Shown here one piece after another: positions 36,334-45,486 of a stretch of DNA of 64,000 bases (positions are counted from its first letter, which is position 1; each line of letters opens with the position of its first letter). The stretch spans positions 5,766,001 through 5,830,000 of the forward strand of contig NZ_JACYXC010000001.1 in assembly GCF_016031615.1 (NCBI RefSeq). The letters run 5' to 3'. Both the position numbers and the translations under genes were made by a program. A model generated the notes under the pieces. The model ran no database searches. It was given only the letters and a program-made list of their open reading frames with translations, and was not told the origin of the DNA. Source of the DNA: Streptomyces pactum. Its GTDB lineage: Bacteria; Actinomycetota; Actinomycetes; Streptomycetales; Streptomycetaceae.

Positions 36334-37497
36334 ATGACGACATCCACCCTTCGGCCCGTGGTGACGGAGCTGCGGCTGTCCGCCTACCGCGCCCACACCC
36401 AGGCCGCCTTCTCCCTGGGGCCGCTGACCTTGTTCACCGGGCCGAGCGGCAGCGGAAAGTCCAGCGCCCTGGAGGCGTACGCGGCCCTGTCCCGATTAGC
36501 CGGCGGGGAAGCGGTGGACGCGGTGTTCCCGGACCCCGAGGGCTGTGTTCCGCAGCGCGCCAGGCCGGACGCCCAGGGCCGGCGCGGATTCCGCATCGGG
36601 TGCACGGTGGACGGCCCGGTGGGGCCGGTACGGCTGGACGTCGCGGTGCAGGCCGAGCCGGAACTGCGCGTCGTCGGCGAGCGGCTGACCGGCGCCGGCG
36701 AGACGCTGCTGGAGACGGCGCTGCGCGACCCGCGCCGCAGGTCGGTCCTGGCCGCCTGGCACACCGCCGGGTCGGTGCAGGTCACCCGGGCCCCATTGCC
36801 CGACGACCGGTTGGCGACGGCACTGCTGCCGCTGCACATCGCGGGCCGGACGGCCGGACAGCTGCTCACCCTGGCGGCCGCCGAGCAGGTGGTGATCGCC
36901 CTCCGGTCGGTGTTCGCCTGCGACCCCCGGCCGGAACGGATGCGGCGGCCCGCGCAGCGCGGCCAGGGGCGGCTGCGGAGCAGTTGCGACAACCTGGCGG
37001 CGGTGCTGCTGAGGACCCGCACCGAGTGCGCGACCCGGCACGCCGCCCTGGTGGCCGCGGCCCGGGCGGGCTGCCGTGGCCCGGTGTCCGGCCTGGCGGC
37101 GCGGGAGGGCGAGGGTGGCGCGGTCCGCGCGGTGCTGGAGCGGGGCGAGCTGGGCGGCATCCCGATCGAGCGGCTGGGCGACGGCGAATTGCGCTACCTC
37201 GCACTGGCCCTGGTGCTGATGACCGGGCCCGGGGTGCTGGAGGTGGACCCGGCCGCGGACGTGCTGCCGGCCCAGCAGGCGCTGACGGTGCTCGCCGACG
37301 GGTTCGACCGCTGTCTGGACCGGCACCAGGCCGCGGAACTGCTGCGGGTGGCGGCGCGGATGTGCGCCCGGGGCCACATCCGGCTGGTGGGGGCGGTGGG
37401 CGAGGTTCCCGACGGTGCGGGCGAGGCGGGACCGGGCGGAGCGCCGGAGGCGTCAGGAGCACCGGCCGCCGGGGAGGGCGGCCGGAGCCTGCGGTGA
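36334..37497 (+). CDS. RecF-like AAA-family ATP-binding protein
   Basis: A 387-residue protein. It begins VTELRLSAYRAHTQAAFSLGPLTLFTG, then Walker A GPSGSGKSS (about 36-44), typical of RecF/SMC-like small ATPases. A signature-like segment IPIERLGDGELRYLALAL lies near 275-293, followed by a degenerate Walker B region (VLEVDPAADVLP), so ATP hydrolysis may be weak. The last 45 residues are low-complexity. Function unknown; streptomycete homologues sit next to the SepF-like and MazG-like genes as here. Confidence 0.8.
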   Translation: MTTSTLRPVVTELRLSAYRAHTQAAFSLGPLTLFTGPSGSGKSSALEAYAALSRLAGGEAVDAVFPDPEGCVPQRARPDAQGRRGFRIGCTVDGPVGPVRLDVAVQAEPELRVVGERLTGAGETLLETALRDPRRRSVLAAWHTAGSVQVTRAPLPDDRLATALLPLHIAGRTAGQLLTLAAAEQVVIALRSVFACDPRPERMRRPAQRGQGRLRSSCDNLAAVLLRTRTECATRHAALVAAARAGCRGPVSGLAAREGEGGAVRAVLERGELGGIPIERLGDGELRYLALALVLMTGPGVLEVDPAADVLPAQQALTVLADGFDRCLDRHQAAELLRVAARMCARGHIRLVGAVGEVPDGAGEAGPGGAPEASGAPAAGEGGRSLR

Positions 37498-37503
37498 CAG
37501 TGG

Positions 37504-37509
37504 TACACC
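37504..37509 (+). promoter_or_regulatory. -10-like element before the MazG-like gene
   Basis: TACACC ends 6 nt before GTG 37516, another possible leaderless start. Weak match. Confidence 0.3.
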
Positions 37510-37515
37510 TGGGGT

Positions 37516-37902
37516 GTGAACGACGCTCATGACTCCCGCCCCGCCTCCGCCCACGCCGCCGACCTGCCCGCCCTGCAGCGCCGGCTGGCCGACTTCGCCG
37601 CGGCACGCGACTGGCAGCCCTACCACACCCCGAAGAACCTGGCGGCGGCGCTGAGCGTGGAGGCGTCGGAGCTGGTGGAGATCTTCCAGTGGCTCACTCC
37701 TGAGGAGTCCGCGCGGGTGATGGAGCACGCGGAGACCGCGGAACGGGTGGAGGACGAGGTCGCGGATGTGCTCGCGTATCTGCTGCAGTTCTGCGGAGTG
37801 CTGGGCATCGACCCGCTGGCGGCGCTCTCCGCGAAGATCGACCGCAATGAGCAGCGCTTCCCCGTGAGCGATCCCAAGATCTCGCATCGTCACTCTTTGT
37901 AG
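37516..37902 (+). CDS. MazG-like nucleotide pyrophosphohydrolase
   Basis: A 128-residue single-domain all-alpha NTP pyrophosphohydrolase of the MazG-like/RS21-C6 (dCTPase) type: FAAARDWQPYHTPKNLAAALSVEASELVEIFQW-type start with the ExxE metal-binding helix (VEASELVE), and the second acidic pair ERVEDEVADVLAYLLQFC (ExxD). These enzymes hydrolyse (often non-canonical) dNTPs to dNMP and PPi. It lies 18 nt after the ATPase gene on the same strand. Confidence 0.9.
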   Translation: MNDAHDSRPASAHAADLPALQRRLADFAAARDWQPYHTPKNLAAALSVEASELVEIFQWLTPEESARVMEHAETAERVEDEVADVLAYLLQFCGVLGIDPLAALSAKIDRNEQRFPVSDPKISHRHSL

Positions 37903-38035
37903 TGATCGAGTTATCCACAACGCAACATCTGTCAACAGATTCCTGAATTCCCCTGGCTTTTCGGGCCGTTAGCCATCACTGTGGGTAGTGGAACGTTGAC
38001 GGTGCAGTGAGAGTCCGCCGAGAGGGGTTCGGGGC
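37903..38035. other. Unusually AT-rich spacer with a consensus DnaA box
   Basis: An inverted repeat (TCACT ... AGTGA) spans the MazG-like stop codon, followed by a perfect TTATCCACA at 37911-37919. The whole 80-bp stretch is much richer in A+T than its surroundings. Confidence 0.55.
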
Positions 38036-38512
38036 ATGGACGCGATGCGGCTTATCGGTGCCAGCCGGCATGCCCTGGCGCAGGCCGGGTCAGAGCAGGA
38101 GATTGTGGTCGAGGCGTGGCAGGCCCACGCGCTGGCGGAGGCGATCGGCGGACACCTCGCGCTGCACGGCCCGCCGGAGGCGCGGACCGAGGCGCGCGGC
38201 CTGTGCGAGGCGGGTGGCCGGGCGCGCGGCGCACTGCACCACCGGGCCGTGCAGATCCGCACCATGACGCGCGCCGGGTGCAGCCGGGCGGCGAAGCTGA
38301 CGGAAGTGCGGGAGCTGGGCCGGCTGTTGCCGGCCCTCGCCGAACTGCTGGGGGACGCGGGGATAGCCCTGGTGGGGGTGGCCTCCGCCACCGAGGACGA
38401 GGCGCTGTACTGGAGCTGCGTGGAGTCCATAGACGCCGGTGACGAGTCCCGGGACCGGGTGCGCGGCATCCTGCGGCACCTGGAGGTGCGGGAGCGGGGC
38501 GGCGCGGCCTGA
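38036..38512 (+). CDS. DUF6099-like hypothetical protein
   Basis: A 158-residue, mostly helical cytoplasmic protein found in streptomycetes (start MDAMRLIGASRHALAQA, then VVEAWQAHALAEAIG). It contains no catalytic motif. AGAGGGG lies 9 nt before the ATG. Function unknown; assignment to DUF6099 is from memory. Confidence 0.7.
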   Translation: MDAMRLIGASRHALAQAGSEQEIVVEAWQAHALAEAIGGHLALHGPPEARTEARGLCEAGGRARGALHHRAVQIRTMTRAGCSRAAKLTEVRELGRLLPALAELLGDAGIALVGVASATEDEALYWSCVESIDAGDESRDRVRGILRHLEVRERGGAA

Positions 38513-39012
38513 CAGTGCGGCCCGCGCCCGGCGGGCGGCGGGGGCTGAGGGTATGCGGCCGGGGCTGAGAGTATGCGGACGCGCGGGGGCTGGCCGCCGC
38601 GACCCCGGGGCCCGGCGCGGCGTCCAGGTGGGGCCGGCAGGGCGTCCCGGTGGGACCGGGGCTGTGCGGGTGTCCCCGCGTAGGCCGCCCTCAGGGCCAC
38701 ACCGGCGGTCGGTACGGGGCGGAGCGGGCCGGTACCGGCTGGTCGGGGCCGGTGGTGCTCCCGGGCGGTCTGGTGGCGTCGGCCCGTTGCGGGACGGCGT
38801 CGGACGGGCCGGGGCGTGGCGGTGGAGCCGACCGGGGCCCGGCGTGCGGGTCGGCGATGGCCGGGGCCGTATGCGGATGCGGCGTCCGGGATCGCGAGTT
38901 CACGACCGAGGAGCCGCAGGCCCGGGTGCCGGCCCCTCGGATACGGGTGAACCCGCAGGCCCGGGGGCGGGGCCGTGTGAGCGGGGGATCCCGGAGCGTG
39001 CAGGATGGAGGT
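38513..39012. other. Intergenic region with a short direct repeat
   Basis: About 500 bp, GC-rich. GGGGCTGAGGGTATGCGG-like units occur twice at about 38541-38580. No gene recognised. Confidence 0.45.
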
Positions 39013-39936
39013 ATGGATTTGCGCATCTTCACCGAGCCCCAGCAGGGGGCCGACTACGACACCCTTCTCACCGTGGCCAAGGCCACCGAGGACCTGGGCT
39101 TCGACGCCTTCTTCCGTTCGGACCACTACCTCCACATGGGGGATGTGGACGGTCTCCCGGGGCCCACGGACGCCTGGATCACCCTGGCCGGGCTCGCCCG
39201 GGAGACCCGGCGGATCCGGCTGGGCACCCTGATGACCGCGGGGACGTTCCGGCTGCCCGGCGTGCTGGCCATCCAGGTGGCCCAGGTTGACCAGATGTCG
39301 GGCGGCCGGGTGGAGCTGGGGCTGGGCGCGGGCTGGTACGAGGAGGAGCACACCGCGTACGGCATCCCCTTCCCGAAGGAGAAGCTCGCCCGGCTGGAGG
39401 AGCAGCTGGCGATCGTCACCGGGATGTGGCGGACCCCGGTCGGCGAGCGGTTCAGCTACGCCGGTGACTTCTACCAGCTCACCGACTCGCCCGCGCTTCC
39501 CAAGCCCGCTCAGTCGAGGCTGCCCATCCTCATCGGCGGGCTCGGGCTCAGCCGGACCCCGCGGCTGGCCGGGACCTACGCCGACGAGTTCAACGCGCCC
39601 TTCGCCTCCGTCGAGGACAGCCAGACCCTGTTCGCCCGGGTGCGCAAGGCCGCGGAGGAGGCGGGCCGCAAGGGTGACGACCTGGTGTACTCCAATGCCC
39701 TCGTCGCCTGCGTGGGCAAGGACGACGCCGAGGTCGCGCGCCGGGCCGCCGCCATCGGCCGTGAGGTGGAGGAGCTGAAGACCAACGGGCTGGCGGGTTC
39801 GCCCGCCGAGGTGGTGGACAAGATCGGCCGTTACGCGGAGGCAGGCTCGTCCCGGATCTACCTCCAGATCCTCGACCTCAAGGACCTGGACCACCTGGAC
39901 CTGATCGCCTCCCAGGTCGGCTCGCAGCTCGGCTGA
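39013..39936 (+). CDS. LLM-class F420-dependent oxidoreductase
   Basis: A 307-residue luciferase-like TIM-barrel enzyme: DLRIFTEPQQGADYDTLL, FDAFFRSDHYL, RLGTLMTAGTFRLPGVLAIQVAQVDQMSGGRVELGLGAGW-type core (flavin/F420-binding region) and LPILIGGLG. It matches the actinobacterial subfamily annotated as LLM-class F420-dependent oxidoreductase. Substrate unknown. AGGA lies 8 nt before the ATG. A separate, low-complexity region follows. Confidence 0.9.
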   Translation: MDLRIFTEPQQGADYDTLLTVAKATEDLGFDAFFRSDHYLHMGDVDGLPGPTDAWITLAGLARETRRIRLGTLMTAGTFRLPGVLAIQVAQVDQMSGGRVELGLGAGWYEEEHTAYGIPFPKEKLARLEEQLAIVTGMWRTPVGERFSYAGDFYQLTDSPALPKPAQSRLPILIGGLGLSRTPRLAGTYADEFNAPFASVEDSQTLFARVRKAAEEAGRKGDDLVYSNALVACVGKDDAEVARRAAAIGREVEELKTNGLAGSPAEVVDKIGRYAEAGSSRIYLQILDLKDLDHLDLIASQVGSQLG

Positions 39937-40656
39937 GGATCGGCGGCCGCCCTGCCGGCCGTGACGGAACCACCCGGGTGCGGGCGGCCGCACCGGCGCC
40001 CGACGGACCGCAGTGAGGAGCAGTGACATGACCTCCGCCCCGGAGCCAGGCCGTTGTCCGGGACCGGGACCCGGCCGCGGCCAGGAGCGGGGTTCCGGCC
40101 GGGGCCCGAACCTCGGACGGGAGTCGGAGTGGGGCTCCGGGCAGGGCCCGGAGCCCGGACGGGGCATAAGGCCCGGGCAGGGTCCGCAGCTGGAGTTCGG
40201 CCGGGATTTGCGGACCTCCGGTGCGCCGTGGCTGTCGGGTACGCCTCAGCTGTTCGGTTCGTCCCGGCCGGCCGGTTCGCCGGAGCGGTCGGATCCGCCG
40301 GGCCCGTCCGGTGCCGGGGTCGGTTCCGGTGTCCGGGATGGTGCCCGTGCTCGGGGCGGTTCCGGTGGGCCGGATCCGTCCGGGGGGCCGGAGTCCCCGG
40401 AGGCGCGGGTCCGCCCGGTGGGGCCGGTGCCGGGCGGGCGGGCCGCCGGGCCGAGTGCGCGCGGGACCGGCGCGTCGTGGTCAGGCGGGGCAGGGTTCCC
40501 GTCGTCCGCGCCGACCGCGGGGGGGCGGCGACGGTGTGGAAGGCGGTGCCGCCGGGTCGTGGGGGCGGCGGGGAGGCGGTGCGGCCGAGCCGTGGGGGGT
40601 GGTGGCGGCGCGGAGCGGTGCCGCCGGGCCGTGGGGGTGGTGGCGGCGGGAAGCGG
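39937..40656. other. Low-complexity region between the oxidoreductase and mmuM genes
   Basis: About 720 bp. A strong Shine-Dalgarno and ATG at 40028 (AGTGAGGAG with 6-8 nt spacing) open a glycine/arginine/proline-rich frame that is not the mmuM frame. At 40545-40660 a 36-bp unit containing GTGCCGCCGGGCCGTGGG is repeated about three times, the last copy running into the mmuM start. No recognisable protein is encoded. Confidence 0.6.
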
Positions 40657-40660
40657 GTGC
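40545..40660. repeat. Degenerate tandem repeats (about 36 bp) abutting mmuM
   Basis: Three units, each beginning near GCGGTGCCGCCGGG or GCGGTGCGGCCGAG and followed by GTGGGGGTGGTGGCGG-type runs. The fourth, partial copy holds the GTG used as mmuM start. Confidence 0.65.
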
Positions 40661-41547
40661 CGCCGCTCGCCGAGGCGCTGCGGCACGGCCCGCTGGTCCT
40701 GGACGGCGGCCTGTCGAACGAGTTGGAGGCGCAGGGCTGTGACCTCTCCGATGCGCTCTGGTCGGCCCGGCTGCTCGCCGACGACCCCCGGCAGATCGCC
40801 ATGGCCCACCGGGCGTATGTGCGGGCGGGTGCGCGGGTGCTGATCACCGCCAGCTACCAGGCGACCTTCGAGGGGTTCGCCCACCGGGGCGTGTCCCGGC
40901 GGGGAGCGGCGGAGTTGCTGCGCAGCAGCGTCGGGCTGGCACGTGACGCGGCGTCCGGGGCGGTCGGCCCGGTGTGGGTGGCCGCCTCGGTTGGCCCCTA
41001 CGGGGCGATGCTGGCGGACGGCAGCGAGTACCGGGGCCGGTACGGGCTGACCGTCGCGGAGCTGGAGAGGTTCCACCGGCCCAGGGTGGAAGCCCTGGCC
41101 GATGCCGCCCCCGACGTGTTCGCGCTGGAGACGGTGCCCGACACGGACGAGGCCGAGGCCCTGCTGCGGGCGGTGGACGGCTGCGGGGTGCCGGTGTGGC
41201 TGTCGTACAGCATTGCGGGGGAGCGGACCCGTGCCGGGCAGCCAGTGGCGGAGGCGTTCGCCCTCGCGGCGGGGAACGACCAGGTGATCGCGGTGGGCGT
41301 CAACTGCTGCGATCCGCGTGACGCGGACCGCGCGGTGCGGATCGCCGCGGAGACCACCGGAAAGCCGGTGGTCGTCTACCCGAACAGTGGAGAGGTGTGG
41401 GACGCCGACGCACGGGACTGGCGCGGCGACCCGACGTTCGGAGCCGGTCGCGCCATGGCCTGGCGGGACGCCGGTGCCCGGCTCATCGGCGGGTGCTGCC
41501 GGGTGGGGCCGGACCGCATCGCCGCACTCGCCGCCACCCTTCCCTGA
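40657..41547 (+). CDS. mmuM: Homocysteine S-methyltransferase
   Basis: A 296-residue zinc-dependent methyltransferase using S-methylmethionine or SAM to make methionine from homocysteine. Motifs: LVLDGGLSNELEAQG (start of barrel), ITASYQATFEGF, the first zinc Cys in GVNCCDPRD, and the last pair in LIGGCCRVGPDRI. GTG 40657 gives the family length; the start is uncertain because a repeat array and a good ribosome-binding site with ATG (40028, other frame) lie upstream. Confidence 0.9.
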   Translation: MPPLAEALRHGPLVLDGGLSNELEAQGCDLSDALWSARLLADDPRQIAMAHRAYVRAGARVLITASYQATFEGFAHRGVSRRGAAELLRSSVGLARDAASGAVGPVWVAASVGPYGAMLADGSEYRGRYGLTVAELERFHRPRVEALADAAPDVFALETVPDTDEAEALLRAVDGCGVPVWLSYSIAGERTRAGQPVAEAFALAAGNDQVIAVGVNCCDPRDADRAVRIAAETTGKPVVVYPNSGEVWDADARDWRGDPTFGAGRAMAWRDAGARLIGGCCRVGPDRIAALAATLP

Positions 41548-42518
41548 CCGGCCACTGGCCATGGCCCTCGCCGCGGGCTCCGAGCCCGGCCCCCGGCCAC
41601 CGCCACTGCTCCCGTCCCTGCAACCGGCGTCGGCCCCGGCTACCGGCCCCGCCGTGGTCCCGGCCGCCATCGCGGCCACCGGCCTCCGCCCCTCTCACCG
41701 ACGTCGGTCCCGGCCGCCGGGCCGCCGCAGCCCCGGCCCCCGGCCGCGGCCACCGCCGCGGGCCCCGGCCCCCACCGCAGGCACCGGCGCGGCGCCGGCC
41801 ACCGACCCTTCCGCCCTTCCAATCGGCGTGGCCCCTTCCACTGGCCCCTCCCACATCAGCCCTCGCCCTTCCCGCCGGCGTCGGCCCCGGCCACCAGCCA
41901 GTCCCGCCGCGGCCCCGGCTGCAACCGCACCCACCGGCCCCCCGCCTTTCTCAGCGACGTCGGCCGCGGCCGCCGGCACCGGCTCCCCCACCTCCCACCG
42001 GCTCCGGCCCCGGCCACCGGCCTTCCTTCCGGCGTCGGCCCCGGGGCCGGGGTGACGGCGGACGCCGGGACGGACCGGCGGGTGGTCTGACGTGCCGTCG
42101 GCGGAGTGGGGGAGGGCGGTTCCAGGTTGTGTCTCAGGCCAGGCGGTCACGTGGCGGGCGGCGGGGCCAGCGAGGAGGCGGGGTGGTCACGTGGCGGCGG
42201 CGGTGGCGGGCGACGAGGTGGCGAGGTGACGGGGCGGTGTGCCGGATCGGGTGGTGCGCTGTGGTGGTGGGGTGCCGCCCGGTCCCCGAAAATCCGGAAC
42301 CGCGGGGCCGGAGACCCGGGAAGGACCGGGGCGCGCCGGGGGCCCGGCGGCGGACCCGGCGAGGCCGGGCGGGCCGGCCTGCGCACCGGCCCGGTGGCCG
42401 GGGGCGGGAGCCGACCACGGGGCGGCGGGGGACAAGCAGGGGCGGGACGGCTACGGGCGAGCCGGCTACGGGGCGGCGGGGCCGGTGGGCCGGGATGGCG
42501 ATGGGCAAGGCGGGGCGG
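41548..42518. other. Long GC-rich region without a recognisable gene
   Basis: About 970 bp between the converging mmuM and ABC permease genes. Dense CCGG-type low complexity; plus-strand frames are R/P-rich and minus-strand frames R/G/A-rich. No gene seen. Confidence 0.55.
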
Positions 42519-43685
42519 CTACGGGGCGGCGAGGGCGAGGGTGGGGCTCAGGCGGGAGGCGCGTACCGCCGGGTAGAGGCCGGCGACGGCCCCGATCAGG
42601 AGGGTCGCGGCCAGTCCGCCGCCCAGGGCCCACAGGGGCACCGCCGCCGTCCAGCCCTGCGCGGCGGCCACGCCGAACGTGGCGAGGGTGCCGAGGGCCG
42701 CGCCGACCAGGCCGCCGAGCGCCGACAACAGCAACGACTCGGTGAGGAACTGCCGGCGGATCGCCGTCCTGGTGGCGCCGAGCGCTCGTCGCAGCCCGAT
42801 CTCCTGACGCCGCTCCAGTACCGAGATGATCATGGTGTTGGCCACCCCGACCCCGCCGACCAGCAGGGCCACCGCCCCCAGCGCCAGCATGAGGGTGGTC
42901 AGTCCCTCGTCGGTGGCGGCCTTGGCGGCGAGCGCGTCCGAGGGGCGGCTGACCTTGACCGACCCCTCTGCCCCGGGGTTCACCGTGCGGGCGAGCACCT
43001 GCCGGACGTCCTTCACCGAGGCGTCGGTGGAGCGTTCGAAGATCGTGGTGGGGTGACCGTCGAACCCGAACCAGCGGCTCGCGGCGGGAAACCCGATCAG
43101 TGCCGTCCGGTCGAGGTTGGGCACCAGCTCGACCGGGGCGAGGATGCCGGCCACCACGAACCACTCGTCGTTCAGCAGGATCTTCGCGCCCGGCGCGGAG
43201 ATGCCCAGCCGTTCGGCGGCGACCTTGCCGAGCACCACCTTCGGAAGCCGTTGCCCGGCGCTGTCCAGCCACGCGCCGCGGTCCACCCGGGCCCCCAGCG
43301 TGTCCAGCAGATCGGTGCGGGCGGCCTGCACCCCGACTCCGGGGGTCAGTTCCTCGGGCACGGCGTCGCTGCGCCGCACCCGCGCGTTGACGGTGCCGGT
43401 CGCGGTCACCTGCTGGACCGGGCCGATCCGGTCCACCATCGCGACCGCGTTCCTGGGCAGTTTCGTGTCCTTGCCCTCCAGGTCCTTGCCCGCCTCGGCG
43501 GTCAGCAGGTTGGTCCCCAGCCGGTCCAGCCGCGCCATCAGGTCGGCGCGGCTGGACATCGACAGGCCGACGACAGCGACCATGGTGGCGATGCCGATCG
43601 CGATACCCAGGGCGGAGAGCACGACGCGGGAGCGCCGGGCGAACAGCCCGGACGCCGCGGTACGCAGCACGTCCGCGGGCCGCAT
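42519..43685 (-). CDS. MacB-like ABC transporter permease
   Basis: A 388-residue permease with one N-terminal membrane helix (about residues 20-42), a large extracytoplasmic MacB-PCD domain (about 50-265), and three C-terminal helices (FtsX domain) including the conserved TMIISVLERRQEIGLRRALGATR loop. Such type-VII ABC systems work by mechanotransmission and move lipids, peptides or antibiotics from the periplasmic face. Last gene of a four-gene operon; its start overlaps the ATPase stop. Confidence 0.92.
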   Translation of the reverse strand: MRPADVLRTAASGLFARRSRVVLSALGIAIGIATMVAVVGLSMSSRADLMARLDRLGTNLLTAEAGKDLEGKDTKLPRNAVAMVDRIGPVQQVTATGTVNARVRRSDAVPEELTPGVGVQAARTDLLDTLGARVDRGAWLDSAGQRLPKVVLGKVAAERLGISAPGAKILLNDEWFVVAGILAPVELVPNLDRTALIGFPAASRWFGFDGHPTTIFERSTDASVKDVRQVLARTVNPGAEGSVKVSRPSDALAAKAATDEGLTTLMLALGAVALLVGGVGVANTMIISVLERRQEIGLRRALGATRTAIRRQFLTESLLLSALGGLVGAALGTLATFGVAAAQGWTAAVPLWALGGGLAATLLIGAVAGLYPAVRASRLSPTLALAAP

Positions 43686-44407
43686 CAGGCTGCTCCTCGT
43701 CCGGCGAGCGCCGCGGAGTCGGCCACGATCCGCCCGTCGCGCAGCCGCACCCGGCGCGGCAGTGAGTCGGCGATGTCGTTGTCGTGCGTGATGACCACCA
43801 CCGTGGTGCCGGCGCGGTGCAGTTCGTGCAGCAGTTCCATGACGACCTGCCCGGAGGCGGTGTCCAGGGCACCGGTCGGCTCGTCGGCGAGCAGCAGGTC
43901 CGGCTCGCCGGCCAGCGCGCGGGCGATGGCCACGCGCTGCTTCTCGCCGCCGGACAGCGCGCCGGGGCGATGCCCCAACCGGTGGTCCAGGCCCACCCGT
44001 TCCAGGGCGTCACGGGCGCGGATCCGCCGCTCCCGTCGCGGCACGCCCGCGTAGAGCAGCCCGTCCGCCACGTTGTCCACCGCATCCCGCCCGGGTGCCA
44101 GGTGGAACTGCTGGAAGACGAAACCGATGTGCCGGGCACGCAGCGCCGACAGCCGGGCGTCGGAGAGCGCCGCCACGTCCTGCCCGGCGACCGCCACCCG
44201 GCCCTCGTCGGCCCGGTCGAGGGTGCCGATCAGGTTGAGCAGCGTGGACTTCCCCGAACCGGACGCGCCGACGACCGCCACCAGTTCGCCGCGGGTGATC
44301 CGCAGATTCACCCCCCGCAGGGCGTGCACCCCGCCGGGGTAGGTCCTGGCGACACCGGCCAGTTCGACCACCGTGTCCGGCAGTGCCTCGGTAACGGCGC
44401 GACTCAC
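43685..44407 (-). CDS. MacB/LolD-like ABC transporter ATP-binding protein
   Basis: A 240-residue ATPase: Walker A GASGSGKST, Q-loop FVFQQFHL, signature LSGGEKQRVAIARALA, Walker B LLLADEPTGALD and H-loop THD. This is the nucleotide-binding subunit of the exporter. GTG 44407 overlaps the adaptor stop (GTGA), and its own stop abuts the permease start. Confidence 0.95.
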   Translation of the reverse strand: MSRAVTEALPDTVVELAGVARTYPGGVHALRGVNLRITRGELVAVVGASGSGKSTLLNLIGTLDRADEGRVAVAGQDVAALSDARLSALRARHIGFVFQQFHLAPGRDAVDNVADGLLYAGVPRRERRIRARDALERVGLDHRLGHRPGALSGGEKQRVAIARALAGEPDLLLADEPTGALDTASGQVVMELLHELHRAGTTVVVITHDNDIADSLPRRVRLRDGRIVADSAALAGRGAA

Positions 44408-45486
44408 GGCTTCGCCACCCCGACCTTCATCCCCTCGGTCAGGCCGTCGCCGGTGACCTCGATGCGGCCGTCGGCGGTCATGCCGGTCTCGACGCGCACG
44501 GTGCGGGTGCGGTCGCCGCGGACGGTCTCCAGCCCGTAGCCGCCCTCCCGGAGAGCGACGACGGCCTCGACGGGCACGGTCAGCACGTTCTCCCGGCGCT
44601 CGCTGACGAACCGGACGCTGGCGGTGCCCTGGTCGTCGCCGCGCACCGCGTCCGCGCCGTCGTCGAGGGCGATCTCCACGGTGAGACCGCCGTTCGGGTC
44701 CGCTGCGCCGGCGGCCTCCCCGCCGGCCCCGGGGACGGGACGTACGGTTCCGGTCACCTTCCCCCCGACGGTGCGGCCCGCGGGCAGGGTGATCTCCGCG
44801 CGGGTGCCCTTCCTGCCCAGTGCCCGGTCCTCGGCCTGCAGCTCGACGCGTACCACGGGGGTGGGCGAGGCGACGGTGAGCACCGGTGCTCCGGGGGCGA
44901 CCTGGTCGGCGAGGGCCGCGTCGGCGGCCACCACACGTACCGGCCCCGGCTGGAAGACCACGTCGCCACGGCCCAGCTCCCCGGTGGGCCCGAGCACCCC
45001 CAGAGCCCGCTGCCAGGACTTCACGGCCGCCTTGGTGGCGGCGTCGTAGCGGTGGTCGATGACCAGCCCGGAGCCGTGACCGAGGTCGCGCAGGTTGCGC
45101 TCCAGCTGGAGCACGTCCGGCCCGAGCGCACCGGGCTTGAGGGGCCGGAACATCGGGGTGGAGCCGTACAGCAGGACGACGGGCCGGGCGTCCAGCTCGT
45201 ACAGCACCCCGCCCATGCCGACCGTCCCGCCCTCCCGCGCGGCGCGGGTGACGGTGCCCTCCACCGCGGTCTTCACGGTGCGCCGCCCCGCGTGATCGAC
45301 GTGGCCGTCGACGGTGGTGCTGCGCACCAGGTCCATCCGTTCGATCGCGGTCGTCGCCGGCGGCAGACCCTCCCGCGCGGTGCCGCCGGGGTCGCGGCCA
45401 CCGTCGTCGAGCACCAGCGCGGCGGCGGTCGCCGCGGCGGCCGCGGTGACCGCGGTGAGCGTGACCAGAGCCGTTCGGCGCTTCAC
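44404..45486 (-). CDS. Exporter membrane-fusion protein with a peptidoglycan-binding domain
   Basis: A 360-residue secreted or anchored adaptor: N-terminal signal/anchor (RRTALVTLTAVTAAAAATAAALV), lipoyl-like beta region (GTVTRAAREGGTVGMGGVLYELD), a peptidoglycan-binding segment LGPDVLQLERNLRDLGHGS ... AVKSWQRALG, and beta-barrel repeats to the C-terminus (VPVEAVVALREGGYG). It is the MacA-like partner of the ABC proteins, adapted to a Gram-positive wall. GTG 45486 overlaps the preceding lipoprotein gene by 4 nt. Confidence 0.9.
   Translation of the reverse strand: MKRRTALVTLTAVTAAAAATAAALVLDDGGRDPGGTAREGLPPATTAIERMDLVRSTTVDGHVDHAGRRTVKTAVEGTVTRAAREGGTVGMGGVLYELDARPVVLLYGSTPMFRPLKPGALGPDVLQLERNLRDLGHGSGLVIDHRYDAATKAAVKSWQRALGVLGPTGELGRGDVVFQPGPVRVVAADAALADQVAPGAPVLTVASPTPVVRVELQAEDRALGRKGTRAEITLPAGRTVGGKVTGTVRPVPGAGGEAAGAADPNGGLTVEIALDDGADAVRGDDQGTASVRFVSERRENVLTVPVEAVVALREGGYGLETVRGDRTRTVRVETGMTADGRIEVTGDGLTEGMKVGVAKP

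Noticed and set aside
37911..37919. Replication origin.
   Set aside because: Only one DnaA box, no cluster and no dnaA/dnaN nearby.
40028..40843. A separate gene starting at the good ribosome-binding site 40028.
   Set aside because: Its frame is pure low-complexity, has no family resemblance and runs into mmuM out of frame.
41548..42518. Genes in the long spacer between mmuM and the ABC permease.
   Set aside because: Open frames exist on all strands but are R/P/G repeats without start signals or family features.
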